Of a stretch of DNA of 64,000 bases, positions 46,924-60,435 are shown piece by piece. Position 1 is the first letter of the stretch. Each line of letters begins with the position of its first letter. The notes beneath the pieces are model-generated. The model was not told the DNA's origin. It did not search any database and worked only from the letters and a program-made list of their open reading frames with translations. Source of the DNA: Halomonas nitroreducens (lineage in GTDB: Bacteria; Pseudomonadota; Gammaproteobacteria; Pseudomonadales; Halomonadaceae); contig NZ_RXNS01000003.1 of NCBI RefSeq assembly GCF_003966155.1, forward strand, positions 210,390 to 274,389. The letters are read 5' to 3'. Both the position numbers and the translations under genes were made by a program.

Positions 46924-47042
46924 GAAGCCAGCGAGCGAAGACGAGGCAAGGCGGCGGCGAACGAGCCAGCGGAGTTTAGTCGCTTCTAAATGAGCATGGC
47001 GAGTTCGCCGCCAACACCGCCTCGTCGAGCGCAGCGGCTTCC
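46924..47042. repeat. Near-palindromic intergenic element of about 120 bp
   Basis: Nested inverted arms span the whole gap between convergent yjgA and tldD. Outermost GAAGCC pairs with GGCTTC; then GACGAGGC with GCCTCGTC; then GGCGGCGAAC (46953-46962) with GTTCGCCGCC (47003-47012); the centre pairs TTTAG with CTAAA around TCGCTT. A few mismatches separate the arms. Confidence 0.75.
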
Positions 47043-47044
47043 CC

Positions 47045-48499
47045 TCAGGATTGCGTGCCGCCCACGGTCAGCTCGTCCAGCTTCAGCGTCGGCTGGCCCA
47101 CGCCCACCGGCACGCCCTGGCCTTCCTTGCCGCACACGCCGATCCCGGTATCCAGCTCCAGGTCGTGGCCGATCATCGAGACCCGCCCCATGGCCTCGGG
47201 ACCATTGCCGATCAGGGTCGCCCCCTTCACCGGCGCAGTGATCCGGCCGTCCTCGATCAGGTAGGCCTCGCTCGCCGAGAACACGAACTTGCCCGAGGTG
47301 ATGTCCACCTGGCCGCCACCGAAGCTGACCGCATAGAGCCCCCGCGAGACGCTCTTGATGATATCGGCGGGATCGTCATTGCCGGCCCGCATGTAGGTGT
47401 TGGTCATGCGCGGCATGGGCAGGTGGGCGAAGGACTCGCGACGGGCATTGCCGGTGGGCGCCATGCCCATCAGCCGGGCGTTGAGCTTGTCCTGCATGTA
47501 GCCGGTGAGGATGCCGTCCTCGATCAGGGTCGTGCACTGCCCCGGCGTGCCCTCGTCGTCGACGGTCATCGAGCCGCGACGGTCGGCCAGGGTCGCGTCA
47601 TCGACCACGGTGACACCGGGCGCCGCCACCCGCTGGCCCATGCGACCGGCGAAGGCCGAGCTGCCCTTGCGGTTGAAGTCCCCTTCCAGGCCGTGGCCCA
47701 CGGCCTCGTGGAGCAGGATGCCCGGCCAGCCGGCCCCCAGCACCACCGGCATCTGGCCGGCCGGGGCGTCCACGGCGTCGAGGTTGACCAGGGCCTGGCG
47801 CACCGCCTCCCGGGCATAGCGCTCGGCGACGTTCTCGTCACGCAGCCGCGCCATGGGATAGCGGCCGCCGCCGCCGGCGCTGCCGCGCTCCCGGCGGCCG
47901 TCGCGCACCGCGATGACGCTGACGTTGAGGCGCACCAGTGGGCGGATGTCCGCGGCCAGGGTACCGTCGCTGGCCCGCACCAGCACCACCTCGTAGACCC
48001 CGGTCAGGGAGGCGCTGACCTGGCTCACCGCCGGGTCCGCCGAGCGGGCCACCCGGTCGGCCAGCTTGAGCATGGCGATCTTGTCGTCGGCGGACAGCCC
48101 GGATAGCGGGTCGATGCCGGCATAGCGACTCGCAGGGCCGGCCAGCACCTGCGGGGCCGCCGCCAGCCGGGCGCCGCTGCGGACGATGCCGGCAGCGGTG
48201 CGCCCGGTCTCGGCCAGGGCATCGGCGGTGATCTGGTTGGAATAGGCGAAGCCGGTCTTCTCGCCGGCCATGGCCCGCACCCCGACGCCGCCGTCGATGT
48301 TGTAGCTGGCCTCCTTGACCTCGCCGTCCTCCAGCACCCAGCCCTCGTGCCAGCTGCGCTGGAAGTAGAGATCGGCGTAGTCGATGCCGGGCCCCAGGGC
48401 ATGGCCAAGGCCGGCGTCCATGGCCGCGAGGTCGAGCCCACCGGGAGCCAGCAGCACCTCGGCGGCCTGGTCGAGCAGGGAGTGGGTCTGTGATGTCAT
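47045..48499 (-). CDS. tldD: Metalloprotease TldD
   Basis: Catalytic subunit of the TldD/TldE protease. The 484-aa product starts [17 protein letters not shown]. The zinc site HExxxH is present as [20 protein letters not shown]. Other marks are [57 protein letters not shown] and [28 protein letters not shown] 48499 overlaps the yhdP stop by 4 bp. A frame reaching 49318 inside yhdP is noise. Confidence 0.96.
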   Translation of the reverse strand: MTSQTHSLLDQAAEVLLAPGGLDLAAMDAGLGHALGPGIDYADLYFQRSWHEGWVLEDGEVKEASYNIDGGVGVRAMAGEKTGFAYSNQITADALAETGRTAAGIVRSGARLAAAPQVLAGPASRYAGIDPLSGLSADDKIAMLKLADRVARSADPAVSQVSASLTGVYEVVLVRASDGTLAADIRPLVRLNVSVIAVRDGRRERGSAGGGGRYPMARLRDENVAERYAREAVRQALVNLDAVDAPAGQMPVVLGAGWPGILLHEAVGHGLEGDFNRKGSSAFAGRMGQRVAAPGVTVVDDATLADRRGSMTVDDEGTPGQCTTLIEDGILTGYMQDKLNARLMGMAPTGNARRESFAHLPMPRMTNTYMRAGNDDPADIIKSVSRGLYAVSFGGGQVDITSGKFVFSASEAYLIEDGRITAPVKGATLIGNGPEAMGRVSMIGHDLELDTGIGVCGKEGQGVPVGVGQPTLKLDELTVGGTQS

Positions 48500-51400
48500 T
48501 CGGCACTTTCCAGTGAGATGCGCGGCGAGGTCCAGGGCCCCTGCACGCGATAGTGAATTCGTGTCACCCGGTCGATGGCATCGCCGAAGATCTTGTCGGC
48601 GATGAACAGCGCGCCGCCCACCACAGGGGCGCCGGCGATCACTGCCGCCAATGGCAGGTTGTTGCTCACCGGGACTGTGACGCCAAGCCGCTGATCGAGT
48701 TCCCGTCGGGCCAGGTCGACGCTGCCCTCGAGGGTGAAGCGGGTCGCCGGCCCGTCGATGGTCACCGGCCCGCGAGTCTCCAGCACGCCACCATACAGGG
48801 TAGCCGCCCCGCTGACACGATCGAAGGCGGTGCCCCGGCCGGTAATGTCGGAGAAGTCCAGGGTCAGGCGACGCAGCAGGTTGTCGACGTTGAGCAGGCC
48901 GATCACCCGGGCGGAGGGCGACTCGAGGTTGACGAAGCGTCCGTCGCGCAGCTCGACCTCGAGGCTGCCCCGCGACCGGGCCAGGGCGAACTGCCAGGGA
49001 GCCCCGGGCCAGGCCAGCTGGCTGTCGACCCGGGTCTCCTCGCTGCGTACCGCCACCGGCTGGCCGAGGGCCTCCAGGGCGGAACCCAGGTCGCGCCCAT
49101 CCAGGGCCAGCCGCGCGCGGGTCAGGCTGGCCCCGTGGCCGGTGGCCTCCCAGGTCAGGTTGCCGTGGGCCGAGATCTGCCCCAGGGTCAGGCCCACCGG
49201 GTCCACCACCAGCTGCTCGGGGGAGGCCCGCCAGTAGGCGGTGAAGGGGCCGAGGCGCCGGGCCCGCCAGTGGATGTCGGCCACCCGCAGGCGCCCCGAC
49301 GGCAGCTCGCCGAGCCACGCCGGCATGGGCACCGGCTCCGGCGCCGTCTCGAGCTCGTCGAGGAGCTCGCCGCTGCCCGTGGCCTCGCCGGGCAGCCAGC
49401 CATCCAGCGACAGGCTGCTCAAGGACACATCCAGCGGGATGGCCTGGCGCTCGCGATAGGCGACCTGGCCGGCCAGCAGGGTGCCGTCGAGGGCCAGGTC
49501 CCAGCCCCCGGAGACCGGCCGGCCATCAATGATCAGCGAGCCGAGACAGCGTGCCTGGACACTCAGGCAGTCGGTGTCCAGGGTCACCCGGGCCAGGCCC
49601 TGGCCGCCGCCCGGCGCCCCGAGGTCCCCGGCCAGGGGCGAGAGCTGCCGCACCCAGTCGCCGAGCGCCAGCCGCGGCAGGTAGGCCTGCACCGACCAGC
49701 CCGGCTCGACCGGCCAGGCCGTGGGCCCGCCCCCGCCCAGCCACACCTGGCCCTGGCCACCGCCCTGCTCCCGCCAGCGCAGCCCGAGTTGCGCCCCGAG
49801 ACGCCCGGATACGCGCAGCGTCTCGCCCAGCTCGGCGGACAGCCGCAGCGGCCGGATCTCGTCGGCCGCCTTGCCAAGCGGGGCCGGCAGGGCGATGGCG
49901 GTGCCCTTGAGGGCGCTCTCCAGTGTCAGGCTCGGCGGGCCCTCGCCGAGCGCCAGGCGTGCCTGCCAGGGCAGCCGCCCCGAAACGACCTGCTTCACCC
50001 CGGCCGGCGCGCCCAGGTCGAGCAACGTCGCGACGTCGGCGGTCCCGGACATCGCGATGCCCTCGCCGCCGGTGTCGATGTCGGCCTCCAGGGGGCCGCC
50101 CAGCAGGCGCCCGGCGAGCCGTCCCTCGAGGCCCCCGGTCTCGCCTTGCTGATGCCAGGCCAGAGGCCCCTCCAGGGACTCGATGACCAGGCCAGTGGGC
50201 GCATGCACCAGGCGCGGCAGCGTCGCCTCGCCGCTGATGTCCAGTGACAAAGCCTCGGCCTCGGCCAGCGGCAGGGCCAGGGCCAGGCGACCGGTCACCT
50301 GGCCATCGCCTTGCCAGTCGGCGGCCATCGAGGTGCCGTCGACGGGCATCGCGGCGAGGTAGCGGATCAATGCCGGGACATCGGCGGTCAACGGGGACTC
50401 GACCTCGAGGGTCTCGTCGGCCATCCGCACCACGGCATCCCGGGCCTGGACCCCCAGGCTCTCGGCACGCGTCACTCGGGCCGTGAGACGCTCCCCCTCC
50501 AGCTCGAGGCGACCGTCGACGGCGTCCACGGCCGGCCAGCCGGGAGCGAAGGGCAGGTGACCGTCGCGAACCTCGAGCGCCAGGCGTAGCGCCGGGGCGA
50601 TCCTGGCGGCCACGGCCTGGGGGGATCGCGACACGGGCACATGCAGGCGCAGCGCTCCCTCCGGGACCCGACCGGCCAGCCCTCCGGCCAGCCACTCGGC
50701 GAGCTCGGAGTCGACCCGCTCGCGCAGCAGCGGCATGGGCAGCCAGTCCGTGAGGGGCCGCGACACGGCGTCCACGTCGTGGAAGTCCAGCTGCAGGCCG
50801 AAGCCCCCGCGCCCCGGACCGCCGATGGACAGACCGAAGCCGCCCTCGATCTCGGCCCCCTGCCAGCCGACCGCCAGCTGACGGCCGCTGACGAAGCTGC
50901 GGGGCCCGTCGTACACCCAGTCGACCCGGCCGCTGGCATGCTCGAGGGCCAGCGGCGCGGTGAAGATCTCGGGGAACACCAGCTCGGCGTCGGCGCTGTC
51001 GACGAAGCGCACCCGCCCGCGGGTACCGTCGGCCTCCACCCAGATATCCAGCGGCCCGCCCCCCGGGGCCTGTTGCCAGGGATCGACGGCGACATCGGTG
51101 GCACTCACCCGGGCCCGCCACTGGTCATCGCGCCGGCCCAGGCCGAGCGCCGTCACCCGGCCCCGGGGGGCAAGGCTGGCGACGGCACGGGACAGCCCCT
51201 CGGGCAACGGCAGCCGCTCCCGCCAGGCGGCCAGCGCCCCCAGGTCGAAGGCGCTGGCATTGAGCCACCAGCCGTCCGGCCGGCTCTGCAGGTGCCAGTA
51301 GCGGGGCACGGGGGGGCCGGCCGTCGGGTCGACGCTGCCGGTGGCATTGCGGGCGTCGCCCTCCAGCCAGGCCTGCCAGCCCTCACCGGCCTCGTCGCGC

Positions 51401-52353
51401 AGCCACTGCCCCTGCAGCACCGTTTCCTCGAGCACGATCCCGCGCTCGGCGCCCGCCTCGGGCGGCGGCGCCTGCTGGTTCAGCACCAGGCGCGAGGCCT
51501 CGACCTCCAGGCGAACGTCGGCAAGGCGACCGCGGGTCCAGCGCCCCCAGAGGCGTGCCTGACCTTCGGCCTCGTCGACACTCACCAGGTCCTCGTAGCC
51601 CAGCAGCGAGGACAGCCCGATCAGGCTGGCCAGCGGCATGTCCGCCTGCAGGGCGGCGCCGAAGTCATCCAGTCCCTGGTCTCCCGGCACCACTTCCATC
51701 ACCACCTGGAAGGCCTGCCCCGGGCGATCACGGCGGTGGACCTCGCCTTCCAGATGGGCGCTGCGCGCGTCGCCGACCATCAGCAGCCGGGGCGCCTCGA
51801 GGACCGCCTCGCCCTTGCGCCCATGCAGCACCACCCGGACATCCTCGACCCAGGCACGCTGCCGCAGCAGCACGCCGACCCAGAAGTCCAGGCGCGAGAG
51901 ATCGAACTCGCTCTCGGGAATCAGTTCGGGGGGCAGTTCGGCCGGTGCCGGCCACTGCCAGCTCCGGTCCGCGGCCTGGTAGAGGTGCAGGGTGATCCCG
52001 CTGAGGCGCGCGTCCGCCACCACCGGCATGCCCTGGCGCAGGCTCGCCGCGGTGTCCAGGCGCAGGTGCGCGGACTCCATCTCCAGCAGCGGCAGGTCGC
52101 CCAGGTCCGGGCGGGCCTTGATATCCAGGTCGGCCACCTGGAGCCGGGGGTCCAGGCCGGCCAGGTCGCCCTCGATGCCGCCCAGCACGACCGCCGCCTC
52201 GAAGCGGCTGGCGAGCAGGGCCTCGAGACGCGGCGTCAGCCGATCGGTCTGGCCGAGCAGCAGTTGCACCACGAGCACCAGCATCGCCGCCAGCGTCAGT
52301 AGCAGGGCCAGCAGCGTCAGCGACCAGCGAATGACCAGACGGGTCGGCGACAT
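48496..52353 (-). CDS. yhdP: AsmA-like phospholipid transport protein YhdP
   Basis: Very large inner-membrane-anchored, periplasm-spanning protein of the AsmA/TamB group that moves phospholipids toward the outer membrane with TamB and YdbH in E. coli. The 1285-aa product has an N-terminal span (residues 9-33, [23 protein letters not shown]), a long repeat-beta groove, and a C-terminal DUF3971/AsmA-like region with [26 protein letters not shown] and [19 protein letters not shown]. Length is near E. coli YhdP (1266 aa). It lies between tldD (4-bp overlap) and rng (3 bp). Confidence 0.93.
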   Translation of the reverse strand: MSPTRLVIRWSLTLLALLLTLAAMLVLVVQLLLGQTDRLTPRLEALLASRFEAAVVLGGIEGDLAGLDPRLQVADLDIKARPDLGDLPLLEMESAHLRLDTAASLRQGMPVVADARLSGITLHLYQAADRSWQWPAPAELPPELIPESEFDLSRLDFWVGVLLRQRAWVEDVRVVLHGRKGEAVLEAPRLLMVGDARSAHLEGEVHRRDRPGQAFQVVMEVVPGDQGLDDFGAALQADMPLASLIGLSSLLGYEDLVSVDEAEGQARLWGRWTRGRLADVRLEVEASRLVLNQQAPPPEAGAERGIVLEETVLQGQWLRDEAGEGWQAWLEGDARNATGSVDPTAGPPVPRYWHLQSRPDGWWLNASAFDLGALAAWRERLPLPEGLSRAVASLAPRGRVTALGLGRRDDQWRARVSATDVAVDPWQQAPGGGPLDIWVEADGTRGRVRFVDSADAELVFPEIFTAPLALEHASGRVDWVYDGPRSFVSGRQLAVGWQGAEIEGGFGLSIGGPGRGGFGLQLDFHDVDAVSRPLTDWLPMPLLRERVDSELAEWLAGGLAGRVPEGALRLHVPVSRSPQAVAARIAPALRLALEVRDGHLPFAPGWPAVDAVDGRLELEGERLTARVTRAESLGVQARDAVVRMADETLEVESPLTADVPALIRYLAAMPVDGTSMAADWQGDGQVTGRLALALPLAEAEALSLDISGEATLPRLVHAPTGLVIESLEGPLAWHQQGETGGLEGRLAGRLLGGPLEADIDTGGEGIAMSGTADVATLLDLGAPAGVKQVVSGRLPWQARLALGEGPPSLTLESALKGTAIALPAPLGKAADEIRPLRLSAELGETLRVSGRLGAQLGLRWREQGGGQGQVWLGGGGPTAWPVEPGWSVQAYLPRLALGDWVRQLSPLAGDLGAPGGGQGLARVTLDTDCLSVQARCLGSLIIDGRPVSGGWDLALDGTLLAGQVAYRERQAIPLDVSLSSLSLDGWLPGEATGSGELLDELETAPEPVPMPAWLGELPSGRLRVADIHWRARRLGPFTAYWRASPEQLVVDPVGLTLGQISAHGNLTWEATGHGASLTRARLALDGRDLGSALEALGQPVAVRSEETRVDSQLAWPGAPWQFALARSRGSLEVELRDGRFVNLESPSARVIGLLNVDNLLRRLTLDFSDITGRGTAFDRVSGAATLYGGVLETRGPVTIDGPATRFTLEGSVDLARRELDQRLGVTVPVSNNLPLAAVIAGAPVVGGALFIADKIFGDAIDRVTRIHYRVQGPWTSPRISLESAE

Positions 52354-52356
52354 GGC

Positions 52357-53820
52357 TCACATCAGCACGATGTCGTACTGCTCCTGGGAATAGTGGGACT
52401 CCACCTGGAAACGAATGGTCTTGCCGATGAACTCCTCCAGGTCCGCCACCGCCGCCGACTCCTCGTCGAGCAGCCGGTCGACCACCGACTGCGAGGCCAG
52501 CACCGTATAGGTCTCGGCGCTGTAGGCGCGCTCCTCGCGCAGGATCTCGCGGAAGATCTCGTAGCACACCGACTCGGGGGTCTTGAGCGTGCCGCGACCG
52601 TGGCAGGAGGGGCAGGCCTCGCATAGTGTCTGCTCCAGGCTCTCCCGGGTGCGCTTGCGGGTCACCTGGACCAGGCCGAGCTCGGTGACGCCGGTGCACT
52701 TGGTCTTGGCATGGTCGCGTTCCAGCGACTTCTCCAGCACCCGCAGTACCTGACGCTGGTGCTCCGGATCTTCCATGTCGATGAAGTCGATGATGATGAT
52801 GCCCCCCAGGTTGCGCAGCCGCAGCTGGCGGGCGATGGCGGTGGCGGCCTCGAGGTTGGTCTTGAAGATCGTCTCCTCGAGGTTGCGATGCCCCACATAG
52901 CCGCCGGTGTTGACGTCGATGGTGGTCATCGCCTCGGTGGGATCGATGACCAGATAGCCCCCCGACTTCAGCTGCACCTTGCGGCCCAGCGCCTTCTGGA
53001 TTTCGTCCTCGACGCTGAACAGGTCGAAGATCGGGCGCTCGCCGGCATAGTGCTCGATGCGCTCCACCGCCGAGGGCATGAACTCCTCGGCGAATTCCAG
53101 CAGCTTGACGTGGTTCTCCCGGGAGTCGATGCGCACCTTCTCGATATCGTCGCGCATCACGTCGCGCAGGGTGCGCATGAACAGCGGCAGATCATCATAG
53201 ATGACGCTGGGTGCCGGGGCGGTAACCTTGCGCTCGCTGACCTTGCGCCAAAGCCGCAGCAGGAAGTGCATGTCGCCGGCCAGCTCCTCCAGAGTGACGC
53301 CCTCGGCGGCAGTCCGCACGATGAAGCCTCCGGTGACCTCGAGACTCTGCTCCGCGGTGGCCGCCTCGACCAGCTCCCGCAGCCGCTCGCGCTCGCCGTC
53401 GTCCTCGATGCGCTGGGAGACGCCGTGGTGAGGCGAGTCGGGCATGTAGACCAGGTAACGGGACGGCACCGAGAGGTGGGTGGTCAGGCGGGCGCCCTTG
53501 GAGCCGATCGGGTCCTTGGTGACCTGGATGACCAGGGCCTGGCCCTCGTGGAGCAGCTGAGCGATCGAGACCTGCTCGTCGGCGGGGGTGCCCGGCGGCA
53601 TCACCTCATGGGCATGGATGAAGGCCGCGCGGTCGAGGCCGATGTCGACGAAGGCGGCCTGCATGCCCGGCAGGACGCGGACGACCCGCCCCTTGTAGAT
53701 ATTGCCGACGATGCCCCGCCGGCGGGCCCGCTCGATGAAGGCCTCCTGCAGCACGCCGTTCTCCACCACGGCGACGCGGGTCTCCATCGGCGTCAGGTTG
53801 ATGAGTACTTCACCGCTCAT
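52357..53820 (-). CDS. rng: Ribonuclease G
   Basis: Endoribonuclease that matures the 5' end of 16S rRNA and degrades some mRNAs. The 487-aa product has MSGEVLINLTPMETRVAVVE, an S1-like RNA-binding domain (GNIYKGRVVRVLPGMQAAFVDIG, about residues 38-120), catalytic Asp residues in TIDVNTGGYVGHRNLEET and IIIDFIDMEDPEHQ, and the zinc-link CEACPSCHGRG. It lacks the long C-terminal scaffold of RNase E. Between maf and yhdP as in E. coli. Confidence 0.96.
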   Translation of the reverse strand: MSGEVLINLTPMETRVAVVENGVLQEAFIERARRRGIVGNIYKGRVVRVLPGMQAAFVDIGLDRAAFIHAHEVMPPGTPADEQVSIAQLLHEGQALVIQVTKDPIGSKGARLTTHLSVPSRYLVYMPDSPHHGVSQRIEDDGERERLRELVEAATAEQSLEVTGGFIVRTAAEGVTLEELAGDMHFLLRLWRKVSERKVTAPAPSVIYDDLPLFMRTLRDVMRDDIEKVRIDSRENHVKLLEFAEEFMPSAVERIEHYAGERPIFDLFSVEDEIQKALGRKVQLKSGGYLVIDPTEAMTTIDVNTGGYVGHRNLEETIFKTNLEAATAIARQLRLRNLGGIIIIDFIDMEDPEHQRQVLRVLEKSLERDHAKTKCTGVTELGLVQVTRKRTRESLEQTLCEACPSCHGRGTLKTPESVCYEIFREILREERAYSAETYTVLASQSVVDRLLDEESAAVADLEEFIGKTIRFQVESHYSQEQYDIVLM

Positions 53821-53853
53821 GCGGAAATCCTTGTCCAGAGGAAACTCGGGCCA

Positions 53854-54462
53854 TTATGACATAGCCGGCGACGGCCGCGACCGGTTCCACAGCGGCACGC
53901 CCTGGCGCGACAGCAGCTCGGCCGTCTCGAACAGCGGCAACCCGACCACCGCCGAGTGACTGCCCTCCAGACGCGCGACGAACACCGCGCCTCGCCCCTG
54001 GATGGCATAGCCGCCGGCCTTGTCGGCGGGCTCGCCGGTGGCCCAGTAGGCGGCGATCTCCTCCTCGGCGATCTCGCGCATCGCCACTCGCGTGGCCACG
54101 CAGGTCGAGAGCCGCCCCGCCGGGCCGGTCAACGCCACGGCCGTCAGCACCTCGTGGGAGCGACCCGACAAGGCGCGGAGCATGCGCGCCGCCTCGTCAC
54201 GGTCGCGGGGCTTGCCGAAGATGGTCTCGTCGCAGACCACGGCAGTGTCGGCCCCCAGGGTCGGCAAGGCGCCCAGGGCGGCTCCCGCCCGGGCCTTCTC
54301 CTCGGCCAGGCGCAGCACATAGGCCTCGGCGGCCTCGCCGGGCAGCGGCGTCTCGTCGATACCCACCGGGCGCACCTCGACGGGCACGCCGATGGACGCC
54401 AGCAACTCGCGACGCCTCGGCGAGGCCGAGGCCAGACAGATCAGCGGGGAAGCGGCAGGCAT
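53854..54462 (-). CDS. maf: Maf family nucleotide pyrophosphatase (YhdE type)
   Basis: House-cleaning enzyme hydrolysing dTTP, UTP and modified pyrimidine nucleotides to monophosphates. The 202-aa product starts [20 protein letters not shown] with the substrate loop [10 protein letters not shown]. It has [20 protein letters not shown] with catalytic Asp, [19 protein letters not shown], and [31 protein letters not shown]. It lies 13 bp from mreD and 33 bp from rng, the standard mre-maf-rng order. Confidence 0.95.
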   Translation of the reverse strand: MPAASPLICLASASPRRRELLASIGVPVEVRPVGIDETPLPGEAAEAYVLRLAEEKARAGAALGALPTLGADTAVVCDETIFGKPRDRDEAARMLRALSGRSHEVLTAVALTGPAGRLSTCVATRVAMREIAEEEIAAYWATGEPADKAGGYAIQGRGAVFVARLEGSHSAVVGLPLFETAELLSRQGVPLWNRSRPSPAMS

Positions 54463-54475
54463 GGCGTCTCCAGGG

Positions 54476-54964
54476 TCAATCGCCGGCGGGGCGGCGGCGG
54501 AAGACCCGAAACAGCGTGGTCAGCCAGGGCCAGAGCACCGCCCCGATCAGCGAGGGCAAGAGGAAGGAAAGGTGGATCGAGAAGGGCCCGAGCAGAGTCC
54601 GCAGCCATTGCTCGACGAGCTGTACCGTGCCGAGCAACACCAGGATCAGCACCGCCTGCTGGAGCAGGGAATAGGCCCGGAAGCGGGGATAGACCAGGGC
54701 GCAGAGGAAGGCCAGCAGCGACAGCAGCAGGGCGTTCTGGCCCAGCGGCGCTCCCTCGATCAGGTCGAGCAGGATCCCCAGCACGAAGCCATGGAAGACC
54801 CCGACCCGCTGTGGCGCCTTCATGCACCAGTAGATCAGCATCAGTCCCAGCCAGTCGGGCCGCCAGATCTGCCAGCCATCGGCCAGGGGCATCACCTGCA
54901 GGCACAGCGCCAGCAGCAGCGTCAGCCAGATCCACGGCAGACTGGCGGGAGACGGGGCGGCCAT
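54476..54964 (-). CDS. mreD: Rod shape-determining protein MreD
   Basis: Integral membrane component of the elongasome with MreC and RodA. The 162-aa product has five to six spans (for example [24 protein letters not shown]-like [31 protein letters not shown]), the conserved [22 protein letters not shown] and [21 protein letters not shown]. Start overlaps the mreC stop by one base. Poor sequence conservation is normal; order is decisive. Confidence 0.94.
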   Translation of the reverse strand: MAAPSPASLPWIWLTLLLALCLQVMPLADGWQIWRPDWLGLMLIYWCMKAPQRVGVFHGFVLGILLDLIEGAPLGQNALLLSLLAFLCALVYPRFRAYSLLQQAVLILVLLGTVQLVEQWLRTLLGPFSIHLSFLLPSLIGAVLWPWLTTLFRVFRRRPAGD

Positions 54965-55857
54965 CAGGGCACCTCCTCGAGAGGACCGGCGGCTCCCAGC
55001 GCGGCGCGGATGGCGACGGGGTCGAGCCGCACCGTCCAGCCGCCCCGTCCGGGAGCCTCGGGGGGCTCCGGGGGAAACAGCAACAGGAAGTGGCGCGAGC
55101 GCTGCAGCTGGGCCACGGGGCGCGCGTCGACCCGCGCGAAGGGCTCGCCGGGGTCGTGGACCACCTGGGTGACCCGGGCGACCGGATAGCCGGAGGGGAA
55201 ACGCCCCGCCAGTCCCGAGGTCACCAGCAGGTCCCCCTCGCGGATATCGGCGGTATCGGGCACATGCAGCACGCTCAACGCCTCGTACTGGCCGGTCCCC
55301 TGGATGATGAAGCGCAGGCCGTTGCGATTGACCTGGATCGGCAACGCATGGCTGGCGTCGGCCACCAGCAGCACCCGGCTGGAATAGGCCGACACGGCCG
55401 TGACCTGCCCCACCAGCCCCGAGGCATCCATCACCGGCTGGCCGACGAAGACGCCGTCGCGGCGACCGCGATCAATCACCATGCGATGGGTGAAGGGATC
55501 CGGGTCCAGCGAGAGCAGCTCGGCGGTGATGAAGGGAATGTCGTGCTCCCGGGTGGCGTCAAGCAGCTCGCGCAGGCGCACGTTCTCGGCGGTGAGACTG
55601 GCCATGCGCTGCACCCGGTGGGACAGGGTCAGGATCTGCTCCCGCAGGCGCCGGTTCTCCTCCACCAGCGCCCGCTGGTCCGACAGCGCCAGGGCTCCCC
55701 AGTTGAGCACGTCGCTGGGCAGGCTGACGACCCACTGGATCGGCGCCACCAGGGTGGAGAGCTGGGCCCGCACCGGCTCCATGCGCGTGAAGCGCAGGTC
55801 GACGAACATCAGTGCAGCGGCAAGGACCGCACACAACAGCATGCGATAGCCCGGCAC
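54964..55857 (-). CDS. mreC: Rod shape-determining protein MreC (canonical start GTG; true start probably AUC at 55884)
   Basis: Bitopic elongasome scaffold linking MreB to PBP2/RodA. The 297-aa product from GTG 55857 has one N-terminal span (LLCAVLAAALMFVDL), a coiled coil (ALVEENRRLREQILTLSHRV) and two beta barrels with MVIDRGRRDGVFVGQPVMDASGLVGQV in pieces and VLLVADASHALPIQVNRNG. However the nine codons before that GTG translate as (M)KPLFSHGS from an ATC codon at 55884-55882, which aligns with the conserved MreC start MKPIFSRGPS of E. coli. The ATC follows AGGGGGGG by five bases and no ATG, GTG or TTG lies between it and the upstream stop. Confidence 0.94.
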   Translation of the reverse strand: MPGYRMLLCAVLAAALMFVDLRFTRMEPVRAQLSTLVAPIQWVVSLPSDVLNWGALALSDQRALVEENRRLREQILTLSHRVQRMASLTAENVRLRELLDATREHDIPFITAELLSLDPDPFTHRMVIDRGRRDGVFVGQPVMDASGLVGQVTAVSAYSSRVLLVADASHALPIQVNRNGLRFIIQGTGQYEALSVLHVPDTADIREGDLLVTSGLAGRFPSGYPVARVTQVVHDPGEPFARVDARPVAQLQRSRHFLLLFPPEPPEAPGRGGWTVRLDPVAIRAALGAAGPLEEVP

Positions 55858-55917
55858 CGATCCGTGCGAGAACAGCGGCTTGATAGTGTCCCCCCCTGCG
55901 CAATCCCTGGTCGTCGA

Positions 55918-57126
<1,209 letters not shown>

Positions 57127-57128
57127 TC

Positions 57129-57416
57129 ATGGCGCTTGAACACGCAGACGTTCTCAGGGCCGCCCACCTGGCCCGACTCGGCCTGGACGAGAGTGAGGCC
57201 GCCCACTACCTCGACGACCTGGGGCGCATCCTGGAGATGGTCGACCAGCTGCAGGGGCTCGACACCGAGGGCGTCGCCCCGCTGGCCCACCCCCTCGACG
57301 CCACCCAGCGCCTGCGCGCCGACGAGGTCACCGAGACCGACCAGCGCGACACCTTCCAGCGCTGCGCGCCGGCGGTGGAAAACGGCCTCTACCTGGTGCC
57401 GCGGGTCGTCGAATGA
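57129..57416 (+). CDS. gatC: Asp-tRNA(Asn)/Glu-tRNA(Gln) amidotransferase subunit C
   Basis: Small subunit that wraps around GatA and GatB in the transamidosome. The 95-aa product starts [20 protein letters not shown] and has [25 protein letters not shown] in pieces, [18 protein letters not shown] and the C-terminal [13 protein letters not shown]. All are GatC family marks. Its 3' end overlaps a possible early gatA start by 4 bp. Presence of gatCAB implies that Gln-tRNA, Asn-tRNA, or both, are made by the indirect pathway. Confidence 0.96.
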   Translation: MALEHADVLRAAHLARLGLDESEAAHYLDDLGRILEMVDQLQGLDTEGVAPLAHPLDATQRLRADEVTETDQRDTFQRCAPAVENGLYLVPRVVE

Positions 57417-57466
57417 CCTCCTCGCCCTCCTACGTCAACGGCAAGTCTTCACGGAGCCACGGGCCC

Positions 57467-58926
<1,460 letters not shown>

Positions 58927-58927
<1 letters not shown>

Positions 58928-60381
58928 TGCAATGGGAAACCGTGATCGGCCTGGAAGTCCACGTCCAGCTCGCCACCCGTTCCAAGATCTTCTCCGGCGC
59001 CTCCACCGCCTTCGGCGCCGAGCCCAACACCCAGGCCTGCGCCGTGGACCTGGGGCTGCCCGGGGTGCTGCCGGTGCTCAACGAGGCCGCGGTGGCCATG
59101 GCCGTGCAGTTCGGCCTGGGCATCCACGCGGAGATCCCCGAGGTCTCGGTATTCGACCGCAAGAACTACTTCTACCCGGACCTGCCCAAGGGCTACCAGA
59201 CCAGCCAGATGTACCAGCCCATCGTCGGGCCCGGCGAAGTGGAGATCACCCTGGAGGACGGCAGCACCAAGCGCATCCGCGTGCACCACGCGCACCTGGA
59301 GGAGGACGCCGGCAAGTCGCTCCACGAGGACTTCCACGGCATGACCGGCATCGACCTCAACCGCGCCGGCACGCCGCTGCTGGAGATCGTCTCCGAGCCG
59401 GACATGCGTAGCGCCAAGGAGGCGGCGGCCTACCTCAAGGCGATCCACTCGATCGTGACCTATCTCGGCATCAGCGACGGCAACATGGCCGAGGGCTCGA
59501 TGCGCTGCGACGTCAACGTCTCGGTACGCCCCGCCGGCCAGGAGGCCTTCGGCACCCGCGCCGAGATCAAGAACGTCAACTCCTTCCGTTTCGTCGAGCG
59601 CGCCATCGCCTTCGAGGTCGAGCGCCAGATCGAGCTGATCGAGGATGGCGGCGAGGTGGTCCAGGAGACCCGCCTCTACGATCCCGAGGCCGACGAGACC
59701 CGCAGCATGCGGACCAAGGAGGAGGCCAACGACTACCGGTACTTCCCCTGCCCCGACCTGCTGCCGGTGGTACTCGACCAGGCCTACGTCGATCACCTGC
59801 GCGACAACCTGCCGGAGCTCCCCGCCGAGAAGCGCGCCCGCTTCGAGGGCGAGCTCGGGCTGTCCGCCTACGACGCCGGCGTGCTCTCGGCGAGCCGTGC
59901 CATGGCCGAGTACTTCGAGGGAGTCAAGGACGTCTGCGGCGATGCCAAGCTGGCCGCCAACTGGGTCCAGGGCGAGCTCTCCGGCGCCCTCAACCGGGAG
60001 GGACTGGCCATCGACGACAGCCCCGTCTCGGCCGTCCAGCTGGGCGAGCTGGTCGCCCGGGTGAAGGACGAGACCATCAATGGCAAGGCGGCCAAGCAGG
60101 TCTTCCAGGCCCTGTGGCATCACGAGGGTGACTCCGCCGATGCCATCATCGAGGCCAAGGGCCTCAAGCAGGTCACCGACACCGGGGCCATCGAGGCAAT
60201 GATCGATCAGGTCATCGCCGACAGCCCCGCCCAGGTGGCCCAGTATCGCGATGCCGAACCCGACAAGCGTGGCAAGATGATCGGCTACTTCGTCGGCCAG
60301 GTGATGAAGGCCTCGCGGGGGACCGCGAATCCCCAGCAGGTCAACGCCCTGCTCAAGGAAAAGCTCGACGCCCTGTGCTGA
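58927..60381 (+). CDS. gatB: Asp-tRNA(Asn)/Glu-tRNA(Gln) amidotransferase subunit B
   Basis: Kinase-like subunit that phosphorylates misacylated Glu-tRNA or Asp-tRNA and transfers ammonia. The 484-aa product starts [20 protein letters not shown], then [52 protein letters not shown] in pieces, [12 protein letters not shown] and [10 protein letters not shown]. The C-terminal tail has a YqeY-like domain, [22 protein letters not shown]. Last gene of gatCAB. Confidence 0.97.
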
Positions 60382-60435
60382 GCACCGGGAGCGGGTGCGC
60401 CATGCACCCGCCCCCTCGATTTCAGAGGACGACCC

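Noticed and set aside
50641..52302. Long plus-strand frame opposite yhdP
   Set aside because: Shadow of yhdP; no RBS and no family motif.
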